A stretch of 64,000 nucleotides of DNA. It comes from Micractinium sp. NFX-FRZ (lineage: Eukaryota > Chlorophyta > Trebouxiophyceae > Chlorellales > Chlorellaceae). A model generated the notes under the pieces. That model made no database searches, was not told the origin of the DNA, and saw only the letters and a list, made by a program, of their open reading frames with translations. Below are positions 53,836-63,923 of the stretch, in pieces. The translations under genes and the position numbers were made by a program. The DNA is taken from the NCBI GenBank assembly GCA_029339195.1, contig JAPTJF010000017.1, positions 229,974-293,973 on the forward strand. Reading direction: 5' to 3'. Position 1 is the stretch's first letter. Each line of letters opens with the position of its first letter.

Positions 53836-55076
53836 ATGCTGCATTTGGGGGTCCTGGGCGCCTGGCTGGCCCTGTGGGCCTGTGTGCGCCTCCTGTTAGC
53901 GCTTCCCTGGGCCTCTAGATCTCAGGATGACATTGAGATACAGAAGGATTGGTGGAGGGTGACAGTACGCTTCAACAGTGAAGCCCCTGGCGGGTGGGTG
54001 TCTCGCCCGCCCTGCACCTCTTCCTGAGCCGCCCGCCCCCATTGCTGTTGACGCCGCTTCATCCCTCACTGCCTGCCCCCGCCCCTCTGCAGCCTGCCAA
54101 TCAGGCTGCACGCCCAGCGGAAGCGCTGGCTGCAACGCTGGTTCTCCGCCGGCACCGCGGCTGGCCTGCTGGCGGGTGCTGCTAGCGTGGCGGTCCTACT
54201 GGGAGAGCTGCGGGCGCTGCTTCGGCTCTTGCTGCAGCCAGGGGGCACTGCTTCTGCAGTGGCAGCCGAGGCCGCGCCTCGCCTGCAGCTGGCGCTACCG
54301 GGTGTGACGCTGCCCGCCAGTCACGCGCTGCCGCTCTGGCTGGCGCTTGCGCTGTCGCTCGCGGTGCACGAGGTGCGTTGTTGCTGTTGCTGCGCAGGTA
54401 TGCCCGCGTTGATGCCGGGAAGCTGTCAGCGGAGCTGCCCTGCATGCTCCAATGCCTGTTGCCCTCCCCAGACTCCATCTTTGTGCCGCATGCGCCCACC
54501 CGTGCGCCTTTTCCTCCCCAACCTGCACTTCCCCCGCAGGCGGGGCATGCGCTGGCGGCGGCTGCCGAGGGCGTAGCGGTCCACGGCGGCGGGCTGAGCA
54601 TCATGCTGCTGCTGCCTGCCGCATTTGTTGATCTGGACAGCGCTGACCTGGCAACGCTCAACAAGCACAGCATGCTGCGCGTGGCCACCGCCGGCGTGTG
54701 GCACAATGCCATGCTTGCCCTGGTTGCCGGGCTAGGGGCTGCTGCGCTGGCGCCGTTGGCAGGCGGCCCTGCGGCAGTGCAGCCGCTGCTGAACGGCGCC
54801 CGCCTGCTGCTGGGCTATACCGCCTCTCTTTCCCTTGCGCTGGCGCTGCTCAACATGGCCCCAGTGCACTACCTAGATGGGGAGCAGGCTCTGGAGGCAT
54901 TGCTGCTGCGCCCCTGGCGGCCGCCGAGAGAATTGCCAGATGAGGAGCAGGCACTCGAGTGCGGCAGCAGCAGCGGCAGCAGCAGGCGAGCGGCGGCGGC
55001 GGTGCGGTGGGTGCTGCATGCTGGGACAGCGCTTTACGTGGCGGTGGTGGCGCTGCACCTGGCACTCGTGCGCTGA
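53836..55076 (+). CDS. Site-2 protease (MBTPS2-like intramembrane zinc protease)
   Basis: Cleaves membrane-anchored transcription factors within the bilayer, usually in Golgi or plastid membranes. Three phase-checked exons (53,836-53,993; 54,093-54,372; 54,540-55,076) give 324 residues. It starts at a membrane segment (MLHLGVLGAWLALWACVRLL). The zinc motif is HEAGH, split by an intron after HE (ALALSLAVHE | AGHALAAAAEG). AAFVDLDSADLATLNKHSML and VATAGVWHNAMLAL follow, as in human S2P, and the second metal motif is NMAPVHYLDGEQAL. PGVTLPASH just before the zinc motif also matches S2P. The protein lacks the large Cys-rich/PDZ insertion of animal S2P, so it is compact. It ends with hydrophobic LYVAVVALHLALVR. 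The motifs make the identity firm; in-frame ATGs at 53,683 and 53,746 are alternative starts. Confidence 0.92.
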
Positions 55077-57786
55077 CGTGCCAGCCCATGTGCCCTCACA
55101 GCCACAGACGCTGTGGTGGGCATCGCTCTCGTAATGTGCAGCTGCTCAACATGTGTGACGCCCCATCATGCTTTTGGGCATATTTGCCACTTTTCAAGCT
55201 GTCCACACATGCAACAACAAGCCGGCAACTCTTGGCTGCTTGTGGGGGGCTTGCGAGTGTGGCTCTGGCTAGAGGCCTGGCAGCAGCGGCGGCTGCTGGG
55301 TGGTGGTGGTGGGCTCCCCCCTTCTCAGCTTCTCAGGCTGTTCTGTTGCGCGTGCAAGTGCCGTACGTCCCCATGCTGCGCGCCAGCGGCAAAGCTTGCT
55401 GGCTCCCCTGCGGGGCCGCCAACAGAGTGCTGCGTTCATCCCCTCTGTGCCCGCATGAACCCTTCGGGCATTGCGTCGATCGTCTAACGCCTGGGAGCGT
55501 TGTGTGCAACCGCCCCGAGCGTCGAAGGCAAGAAAGCAGTGTCATGTGCCCTCCTGCAGAGCTGCATTTACTTGTCCTTACTGCAATCACATGCCTGCTG
55601 CGTCAGGACCAGCTTAGCCTACTGTTCTCCTTGTAGTTTGCCATGTGCCAGCACAGTCAGCCACAGCATTCTAGCACCATACACTGTTTATATATATGTA
55701 ACCTAATATATAACCTCGCTCCTTTTACCTTTCTGCTAGTCCCTCGCAAGTGTCCGGCCCCGTGTGCTGCAGCCCCACTGTTGTCCACTGTTGACTGCTT
55801 GCCGTGCGCAGCCGTAAGCACTTGCCAGGACCTCCCCCCGGTTCACTGCTGCCGCCGCTGGCTGCCACGCTACGCAGGAGGTTGGGGTGCCTTGCCACAC
55901 CGCGGGTGGACGGGCGCAGGGGCTGGTTCTGCACCAGCATGCGGTTGCTTGCTGCCCCTGCTGCCCTCCCGCCCGTCCGCCTGCCTGCTGCGCTGGCCTG
56001 GGCTGTCCGTGGTTTTGACGCGTCCCCGCCTGCTTGCCTGTGGCCGACCCGCCTGCGCAACGGTCTGTGCTCCCGGAAGGCCGACAGCCCAGTGCAGGCA
56101 AGCACTCTCGAGTGAGAGTGCCTGCCCATCTCCCTGCCCACCCGACCTTGCCACCCCCTGCCCCCTGCCTACCCCGCTCTGCTGGCTGCTCCTTGCCGCC
56201 CACTCGCTCTTGCTGCAGGCTCGGGCTCTCCCTTCTGCTCTCTGCCCCGCTTCTTCCCCTGGATGGGCGCCCGCTCCTCTCCTGAGCACTGCCAAAATTG
56301 CAAGGCGCCCAGCCATGCTGTGTGACCCACGCCTTGTTCTCACCCTGCCAGCTGGGCATGGCGCGCGTTGCTAAGCAGCCGGCACAGCACCTCGAGGCCG
56401 CCAGGCAGTGTCCAGGGTGCAGCACTGAGGTTGGCACCGGAGTGGGAGGCGTTGGGACACCCAGCACGGGCAGGGCAGCCACGTTGCCCACCAGCAAAGC
56501 AACGTATGTAGGGCACAGTGGGTCATGTTGCAATGCGCCGTTGGTAACAAGGAGCGTGGGTCAGCGGTGATGCGCGAGTCAGGGATGCACTTGGCCTTAC
56601 CAAGTGGCGGCAGCCGGCGCTAGGAGGGGCGGCGTGGCGTCGCAAGACGGGGGTGGCAGCAAGTGCATCTCCTCTCCGAACGTGCCTCGAAACACGGCAA
56701 GTGCCCTGCAGTCAACCGTCTCCTCCCCTACTCCCCCGCCCAATTCGTGCCTGACCATCCCACCCTTCCTTTACGATGGTGTGCCCCCGTTCTCGCCACA
56801 CATAACGAGAGAGTGCCACGTAGGCAGCTGGGGACACAATCTGTAAGAACCCCGCTCTGTTGTGTCTCGTAATCCTTGCTTTCTTTCCAGGTAGGTGAGC
56901 TCCCTGTGGGTTGTTGTCCTCCTTGCTCAGGGTTGGGGTTGGGGTTGGGGGGTGCCTGGTGGGGCAACGGTGGGTGCGAGGGCCCTTGGCTGCAATGCTC
57001 ATGCCTCCCTGCCTCTCCCCCGCAATCGTCCTGCCTCTGGGCGCCCTGGGAGGCATGGGACGGGGCCTGTGGGGGCTCTAGGGGACCTGCTTGAGCAGCC
57101 CCCGTCTGGGTGCGGGCTGTGGGGTCTGCCTGCGGCCTTGGATCAGCCTTGGAGGGGCGCTGCATGCATGTGGGCGCTCGCCTGGGCGCTAAGATCCCCT
57201 CTTGCTCGACCGGCAGTAGTTTGTAAGGTGTGGCGGCGCCGCCCGGCGCTACCGCCGTCACGCCCCCGCCACGCCCCCGTCACCTACTGGCCTTGTTGTT
57301 GCCCAGACTCACCCTTCTCCCTTGCCCCTCACCCGCCCCGCCCCGCCCCGCCATGCAGGCCCTCACCAGCCAGGCTCCGTCCCGCCCTTCAAAGCCGGTG
57401 GGGCTTGAGCAAAATGCGGGGTGTGCATGGGAGTGGGGGTGTCGTGAGGCATGGCAGCGGGGGCCCACCCCCCTTGGACGCGCCTCTTGGGCGCCTTGGC
57501 CGTGGCACCCCAGCCCCACCAGGAGTGGGGGCATTGTGGGGCATGTGGGTGGCATGGGGGTGGGGTGAGGTTGTGAGGGGGGAGGCATGAGGGTGGGTAC
57601 GTTCCTTTACTACCCTCGTGCGCACCCGTCTCCCCGCCCTGCCTCTGGAGCGCCGCAGCCGTGCAATCTTTGGGCCTTGCAACCCTCCCTGTGCCTGCTT
57701 CCCCAACCCGCCTGCCTGCCCCCACCTCCCTGCCCCCCCTGCAGCGCTCTCTCGACCCCTCCCCGCCTCCCCGCTCGCCACCATGC
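55077..57786. other. Long intergenic region, no gene recognised
   Basis: About 2.7 kb with open frames on both strands, none with domain-like sequence plus matching splice sites. A/T-rich patch at 55,680-55,740 (with TATATATATGTAACC, containing TGTAA) and a GGGTTG run at 56,932-56,960. It could hide a fast-evolving gene. Confidence 0.35.
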
Positions 57787-59376
57787 ATGCGTGTTGTTGC
57801 CATCCTGCTGCTGGGCCTGGTGGCCTCCAGGTGCGTGGGGGGTGGGGCACCAGGGAGGGGTGCAACCCAAGGGCAGCCTGACCGGGTGGCTGCTCTGCCT
57901 GAGACCCAAGTCTGCCGGCCAGATGCAGTGGTGCATGCCCCCGCTGCAACCGAGAGATGCAGTGGTGCAGTGGCCTGCTGCCCCTGGCAGCCTTGCCCTC
58001 CCATCTGCACGTCGCCGCCCGCGACGCCAGACCGAGTGCGGGCGGCGCGGGTGGAGGCCGGTGAGTTCTGTTGCCGTGGGAGTTTGAATCGCGTGGTGCA
58101 TCAGAGGAGGTGGCAGCGCGGGGGAGAGCTGGCCAAGCTCCGCGCCCCCGTTTCTGTCTCCGGGTAACCCTCGGCAGAGCAGCACCCTGCAATGACCATC
58201 GCGTGTTTGCCGCCTGCAACCTAGCACCCTGTTGGGCCCTTCACCCCTATGATACTCCCGGCGGCTGCCGCCAACCCGCCACACTGACGCCGCACGGATG
58301 TGGGTTGATCTCACTGCCCGTGCTTAGAGAGAGAGAAAGCTTGTGGTGCCCACGGTGCACTCCTTCCGCGCCCCTTCTACCCCCCCACCCCACCCCCACC
58401 CCACCCCCCACCCCCCACCCCCACCCGCTTTTCTCCCCTCCCCAACAACAGCCCAGGTTGCGGCGCGCGCTACCGAGAGGTCAGCACGGGCGCATGAGGC
58501 CGCAGGTGAGAGGTCAGCAGTGGCGCGTGAGGCCGCAGCCGAAAGGTCAACAGTGGCGGCTGAGGCCGCAGCCGAGAGACGTCAGCAGTGGCGGCTGAGT
58601 ACTGGGAACCCGGGCTCAACGTCGGCACGTGCAGTGCCTGTCTCAACGTGCTGGTCGCAACGTGCAGTGCCTGCGGCGCTTGATTGCTACACATTACCCA
58701 GCATTGCTGGCCGTTGTGAGAACCTGGACAGGGGGTGTACAGGACACCAGCCTGCCTTCCACCCTGACGGCACTCTGTCGCGCACCCTGCGACAGCCACA
58801 CCGGCTGAGCCCCTCCCCCGCCCTCCCTACAACCCTTCCCTCTGACCTCCCCCCGCCCTCCCTCCAACCCTTCCCTCTCCCTCTGCTACAGGCAAGTGGA
58901 TGGCGTTTGCCATAGCCTTTGTTGGCCTCTGCGTGGGCGGCGGGCTGCTGGCGCTCGCAAAGGGCCCTATCACCGTGCAAAACCCCATCACCGTGCGCCA
59001 CTGCACCTGCAAAATTCATCGGCGTCGCTACTTGCGCGCCGCGCGCGGCTCCAGCTTGTGCCGGAAGAGGCTGTCGACGCCGTGCAGGATGGTGATGGGG
59101 CCGGTCATCCCCGAGAGCGCCCACAGCCCGCAACCCACGCCGCCGCCCACGCAGGCGCCACCAACGATGATGGCAAATGCATGCCACTTGCCTGTAGCAA
59201 GCAAGTGGCATGCATTTGACATGATTGTTCTGGGCTTCTGCGTGGGCGGCGGCGTGGGCTGCGGGCTGCTGGCGCTCTCGGGGGTGAGCGGCCCCATCAC
59301 CATCCTGCACGGCGTCGCCAGCCTCTTCAGGCACAAGCTGGAGCCGCGCGCGGCGGGCAAGGAGAGACGCCGATGA
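57787..59376 (+). CDS. Tentative small secreted or membrane protein, exons duplicated
   Basis: A clear signal-peptide exon MRVVAILLLGLVASR (57,787-57,830, donor GTGCGT) is followed by a possible helical repeat exon near 58,452-58,600 (ARATERSARAHEAAGERSAV, with ~30-bp repeats at DNA level). A Gly-rich hydrophobic exon starts at 58,891 after CTGCTACAG (KWMAFAIAFVGLCVGGGLLA). A second version of this exon, KWHAFDMIVLGFCVGGGVGC, ends in SLFRHKLEPRAAGKERRR with stop at 59,374, and a third lies inverted between them. Middle junctions are unresolved. Function unknown. Confidence 0.4.
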
Positions 59377-59399
59377 ATTTTGCAGGTGCGGGGTGCGGG
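59002..59399. repeat. Inverted duplication of an exon, ~190-bp arms
   Basis: Left arm 59,002-59,191 and right arm 59,201-59,399 are near-complementary around a ~9-nt centre. Both ends share AAATTCATCGGCGTC/GACGCCGATGAATTT and the centre shares GCATGCCACTTGC/GCAAGTGGCATGC. Read outward, both arms encode the same peptide (SGVSGPITILHGVASLFRHK on plus, SGMTGPITILHGVDSLFRHK on minus). Confidence 0.93.
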
Positions 59400-59744
59400 G
59401 GAGGTGGGTGGAGAGGCGCCAGGGTGTAACCCTTACGCGGACTGCCAGCCGGTGCCAGCCGGTGTTACGGCATGCTCATATCACCCCGCTGCTCTTTCCA
59501 CGCACACGCGTCGGCGCTTGCCCTTTCTGCCGTGCTCGGTCAACGCTCGTTGGCAGCCCCTTGCCCAACCAATCAACTCCTCTCTTACCCGGCGACGCCT
59601 ATGTAGCCGCCCGCTGCCTGCTGCACTGCGGCCTCAACCCCCAGCTTCACCCCCGGGCAGGCCAAGCAGCGGCGGCGGCGGTGCCAGCAGCAACGCGGCT
59701 GTCGGGCGCCGCGGCGCAGTGTGGCGGTGCGTGTGGCGTGCTGT

Positions 59745-59988
59745 GACAGGTACAGAACGCAAGCAAGGGGAAGGGAGAACAGCGGTGGACCAATGTGCAA
59801 GCAATGGGAAGGGAGAAGCAGCTGTGGACCAATGTGCTGACTTGCAGTCCACCAGGGCGGAGGTGGCGGCATTGTCAAAAAGGGCAGGGCGTTTGACAAT
59901 GCCGCCACCTCCGCCCTGGTCGACTGCAAATCAGCAAATTGGTCCTCCGCTGCTTCTCCCTTCCCCTTGCTTGCGTTCTGTACCTGTC
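59745..59988. repeat. Second long foldback with unequal arms
   Basis: Left arm 59,745-59,879, 12-nt loop, right arm 59,892-59,988. Outer ends are GACAGGTACAGAACGCAAGC and its exact complement; inner ends are ATTGTCAAA/TTTGACAAT. The left arm carries one extra internal direct copy of ~38 bp. No clear target-site duplication and no transposase. Confidence 0.93.
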
Positions 59989-60510
59989 CTGCACCCTTCT
60001 TTTACCTGCCAGCACCACGCAGGCCGGGGCCATAGACGCTCAGCGCGGGCGCCCCCTCTGTGCGCGCCTCCCCCAACCCCTCACATCCCATTTTTTACAA
60101 ACGCGCTGCATTCTCTTGTACCCTCCCTTGCATTCTCTTGTACCCTCCCTTCCTGCCCCAGCCCACGGGGCCGCTTCACCACCCTACTTCCCCCGACTTC
60201 ACCTTCCCCTGCGAACTGCCCTTCCCTTCTCCTCGCTGAGTTGTGAGTGCATCCCCTCCTCTTGTCGACACCGTAGCCGGTGTAACTTCCATGTGTTACA
60301 ACCTGCTGTAATTGCTGCTCTCTGCAATGCAATACACTCTTGAGTTGCAACGGCAAGCCGCCGCAGCAGCAAGTTGAGGGATGAGGGAGGGAGGCGGGGT
60401 GACGGTGGCTCGGATCCTCTCTTGCAAGGGATGTGCAGATGCATACATAGGGATGTGCAGATGCATGAATAATGCAACACGGGCAGAATTTATGACCACC
60501 AAGTGATGGC
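59989..60510. other. Gap between foldback and kinase fragment
   Basis: No kinase N-lobe sequence (no GxGxxG, VAIK or HRD-type motif) was found in the 520 bp upstream of the kinase C-lobe, nor other coding signal. Confidence 0.5.
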
Positions 60511-61751
60511 ATGGTGCTGATCAACGCCCCCCGCTGTGCCTACAACGGCATGAAGGCGGACGTCTTCTCCTGCGGGGTGCTGCTCTACGTCACCCTCTTC
60601 TGCACATTCCCATTTGCTGACAACGTTGGCGGACATGGAGGGAACGAGGTGCGGCGGGTGAGTAGTTTCTTTTTTGGTTCTGTTTGTTTTGCCTTCAATT
60701 TTGTCTTCTTTTCTGGAAGTGTCGGGAGACAAAGAAGAAAAGTTAGCTTGGTCTTGCTGCTGCACAAAGAGGCAGGCCGTGCCCCGGCAGTGGGACGCCC
60801 GGTGCAACGAAATGGAGCAGATGCGGCGGGTCAGACACGAAGTTGTGGGACAAAAGAGCTGACACTTTATGTTACAGCTGCTCCACTGCCTCCCTTCCGC
60901 CGCCGCCTGCTGCCTGCTGCCGCCAGGGCATGCCTGGACCAGGCGGTCCGGCCCCTGTTTGGGCACAGGCAGGCAGGCCACAGGTGGTGTGCCCGCTAAG
61001 CAGCTGACTCACCGCCACATGCCTGCTCCCCTTCCGCTTCTGTCAGCTAATCTGCAGATGCTGCGGCGCATGGCGGGCGGCGAGTTCAGCTTCCCGCGGA
61101 ACAAACCCGTCTATGCACAGTGCCAGGACCTGCTGCGCCGCATGCTGGCGGCAGACCACGGCGAGGTGTGCTGTGCTGTGCTGTGCTCTGGCGTGCCGCG
61201 CTAAGCCGTGCCGTGCGGCGCGGTGCCTGCTGCGCTTGTCTTTCCTCTTGCACCTCACACCTGTTAGCATTGTGCCTTATCAACTTCCCGCCCACAACGG
61301 CCCCGACCCTCTCCCCTTCCTCCACCCCCGGTGCAGCGCTACTCTGTGGCTGACATCAAGAAGCACCCTTGGTTTCTCAAGTGAGCACCCACCCTGCCCC
61401 GCCCCGCCCCGCCCTGCACAGGCTGCCCTGCCTTCCCTGCTTCCCTGCCACCCCTCCCAGCATGCGCCTTGCCTGCCTTGCCCAGCCAGCAGCTGCTGCT
61501 GCTGCCTTCTATGCGGCACGTGAGCCGGCTGTCCCTGCCTTCTCGCCTGCCCGCTTGCCTGCAACACGCATCGCAGCCTCAACCCCTTGCCGTCCCCCTC
61601 CCACGCCTCACTCTGCCCGCCCTGCTCCCTTGCTGCCTGCCCATCAAGCAGGCACCTGCTGCCTGGCACTCTGGAGTACAACGACCAAGTGCTGGCCATG
61701 ACCCGGCAGATGCCGCAGAGCAAGCAGGAGGTGCACCGAGTGATCAAGCAG
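60511..61751 (+). pseudogene. SnRK2-like kinase C-lobe lacking N-lobe
   Basis: Four exons (60,511-60,648; 61,058-61,165; 61,337-61,380; 61,652-61,751) join in frame and match SnRK2/SNF1-type kinases from subdomain IX onward: YNGMKADVFSCGVLLYVTLF, then AQCQDLLRRMLAADHGERYS, then VADIKKHPWFLKHLLPGTLE, and QSKQEVHRVIKQ, resembling the SnRK2 box after the kinase domain. Subdomains I-VIII, including the P-loop, Lys, HRD and DFG, are absent. Intact frames and splice sites argue for recent truncation or a retained partial protein rather than old decay. A missing upstream exon in a long intron, beyond the foldbacks, cannot be excluded. The 3' end is not determined. Confidence 0.65.
61166..61192 (+). 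repeat. (GTGCT)n tract forming a splice donor
   Basis: The intron after 61,165 starts GTGTGCTGTGCTGTGCTGTG, so the pentamer repeat itself supplies the 5' splice site. Confidence 0.85.
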
Positions 61752-61977
61752 GTGGGGTGGGCAGGAGGGATCCGGTGGGCGGAGGGCGGGCAGGTCAGAG
61801 GGGATCAAGACACAGAGGAAGAAGAGAAGAAGAAGAGGAGGTCTTGAGGGCATGGAGATCAAAGACAGAGGCACCAGTCAGCTAATACGGTTTCGGGGTG
61901 GCCTCCAGCACTGGCCTCCCATCGTGCCTTCGCTCCGCACGCTGCACTCCCTCTGCTCAAGCGTGACACCAGGAGCC

Positions 61978-63923
61978 ATGGCAGCGGCAGCGTGTGTCCA
62001 GGGTGGCCAGGCGGCTGTGGCTGACCCTCTCCTCGCGCGCGTTGCCGCCCTGCCGCAGCTGTTAGCGGACAGCATCGCAGCCGCAGCGGTGAGCTCACCA
62101 CCGGTTCTAGTCTGGAGGCTGCACTCCCTTCAGGGTTGGCTTGGTCAGATCCTGGTTGAGACACTTGAGCATATCGCTTCCTCTTGTTCTACACAGCCCC
62201 CATTGCATCTGGGGTGTGCGCTCCGCACCTTAGGTTGCGGCCACCACGCCTGCTGCTCCCTCACTCCCGCAGGAGGCTTTCCGCCTGCTGGAGCCCTACT
62301 GCCAGCCCCGTGCACCTGCGGACGTGCTAGAAGTGGCGCAGGCCCACCGCCGGGTGTCGCTGCTAGGCGGCGCGCAGCGCTTGGCCGCGCAGGCGGCGCC
62401 CTTTGCCGTGAGCCTCGACCTGCGCCCCCTGGCCGGCAGGCGCGGCCGCCTGGTTGCCTGCCTGGAGTGGCTGCTGGCGCGCCGTGGCGTGGCCAGCGTG
62501 TCTCTGGTCCCCGGCCAGGTGCAGCAGTGGGTGTTTGAGCCTCGGCAGGTCGAGCTGCTGGGCCGCCTGCTGCAAGCGCGTGCACGCAACCCCAACGCAG
62601 GCAGCTGCCTGGTGCACACGCTGCTGGTGCGGGCGGTGCAGCTGGGCCAGACGTTTGATGCAGGTGAGCACATCAGGCCGCCGTCCTGGCTGGCGCCGGC
62701 CGCGCAAGGCCATTTGCGTAGCACGCACTTTTATTGTGCTGCCCACGTGCGGTTTCCTCTCTGTCGTGTGCCGAGCCTGCGCATTGCACGCACCCCCTGC
62801 TACGGCAGCTGCGCTGGGCAGCAGGCACCAATGCAGGCCTACCGTCAGCTTGCACCTGTCAAGCTCGTGCTTTCCAGCCTGCGCGTAATGTGTTGTTGTG
62901 CACATGCAAGACATGCATATCCTGGCCCCCTTCCGCCACCTGCAGCAACTGCAGCTGCACGGCTTTGCCAGCGCTGATCTGGCCGCCCTGCCGCCCAGCG
63001 TGCGTGTCGTGGACATCCTGCTGCCCTTCGTGCAAAACGTGAACCTCACCGTGGTGGCGCAGCTGCAGAGCGTTGCTCAGCAGATGATGGACTTGCAGAG
63101 GGCAGCACTGGAGGGCAGGCCAGCTGTTGCTGCCGCACTGCAGCGACTGCTTGCAGGTGGCGCAGCCGGGCAGCTGCCGCCTCTGCTGCTGCTGCAGGGG
63201 CAAGGGAACAGGCAGCTGTACTTGGCCCTGAGCTTCAAGCTGTGCCGCCTGCCTTCCTCCCCCCGTGCCGTAGGAAGTGCGTGGGGCTTGATGAAGCCTG
63301 TTCCTGCACGGGCAGGAGGGAGTGTCTGGCAGGACTCTCCTGTGCTTCAAGCTCTGCTGACACCTACACCAGCTGGGGTGGGTGGGAGGGCTCGCCAAAT
63401 TGTGTGCTAGTGCTTGCTGATTGAAGGCTGAAGTCAGTCAGAGAGCCTGCGCAGCAGTGACTTATGGCGTGCCCAGCATGCAGCGCACGGGACTCTAACA
63501 CACTAAATTGCTAGACTGCCCCGCTGCTGACGTGGCATGTGCACAGCAGGCTTACTGTCCTACTACCTTTTCTCTATTGTTTTCTTGCTATCTGCTTATG
63601 GGCTTACACCTTCACTGTGCCCTACATACTTATGCAAGCAAGAATGAATAGATTGGGAGGAGCAAGGGAACAGGCAGCTGTACTTGGCCCTGAGCTTCAA
63701 GCTGTGCCGCCTGCCTTCCTCCCCCCAACCTCTACAGGTGCCTTGCTTGCAAGGCACCTGCCGACCCAACCTCCAGTTGTCTGGCTGTTTCTGACAACTG
63801 TTGTCTTGGTGTTGTAACTTGCAGGGCTCGACGGGCTCACTTAACCTCACTCAGGCCCTGCACCAGCTTCAACAGGCGCAGCGTGCCTCTACTCTGCTGG
63901 TCCCTGGCAGGGTGCAGCTGACT

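Noticed and set aside
56932..56960. GGGTTGGGGTTGGGG as a telomere-like repeat
   Set aside because: Too short and not the plant/algal TTTAGGG unit; a simple G-rich run.
57230..57590. Possible exons with GTGGGT donors in the 57 kb region
   Set aside because: Reading frames are low-complexity Pro/Gly/His and inconsistent in phase; nothing to anchor a gene.
58378..58432. C-rich run as a functional regulatory element
   Set aside because: Could form a G-quadruplex on the minus strand, but it is the pyrimidine tract before an acceptor; no further support.
59745..59988. Calling the foldback a MITE
   Set aside because: Long terminal complementarity but no convincing target-site duplication and no second copy in the window.
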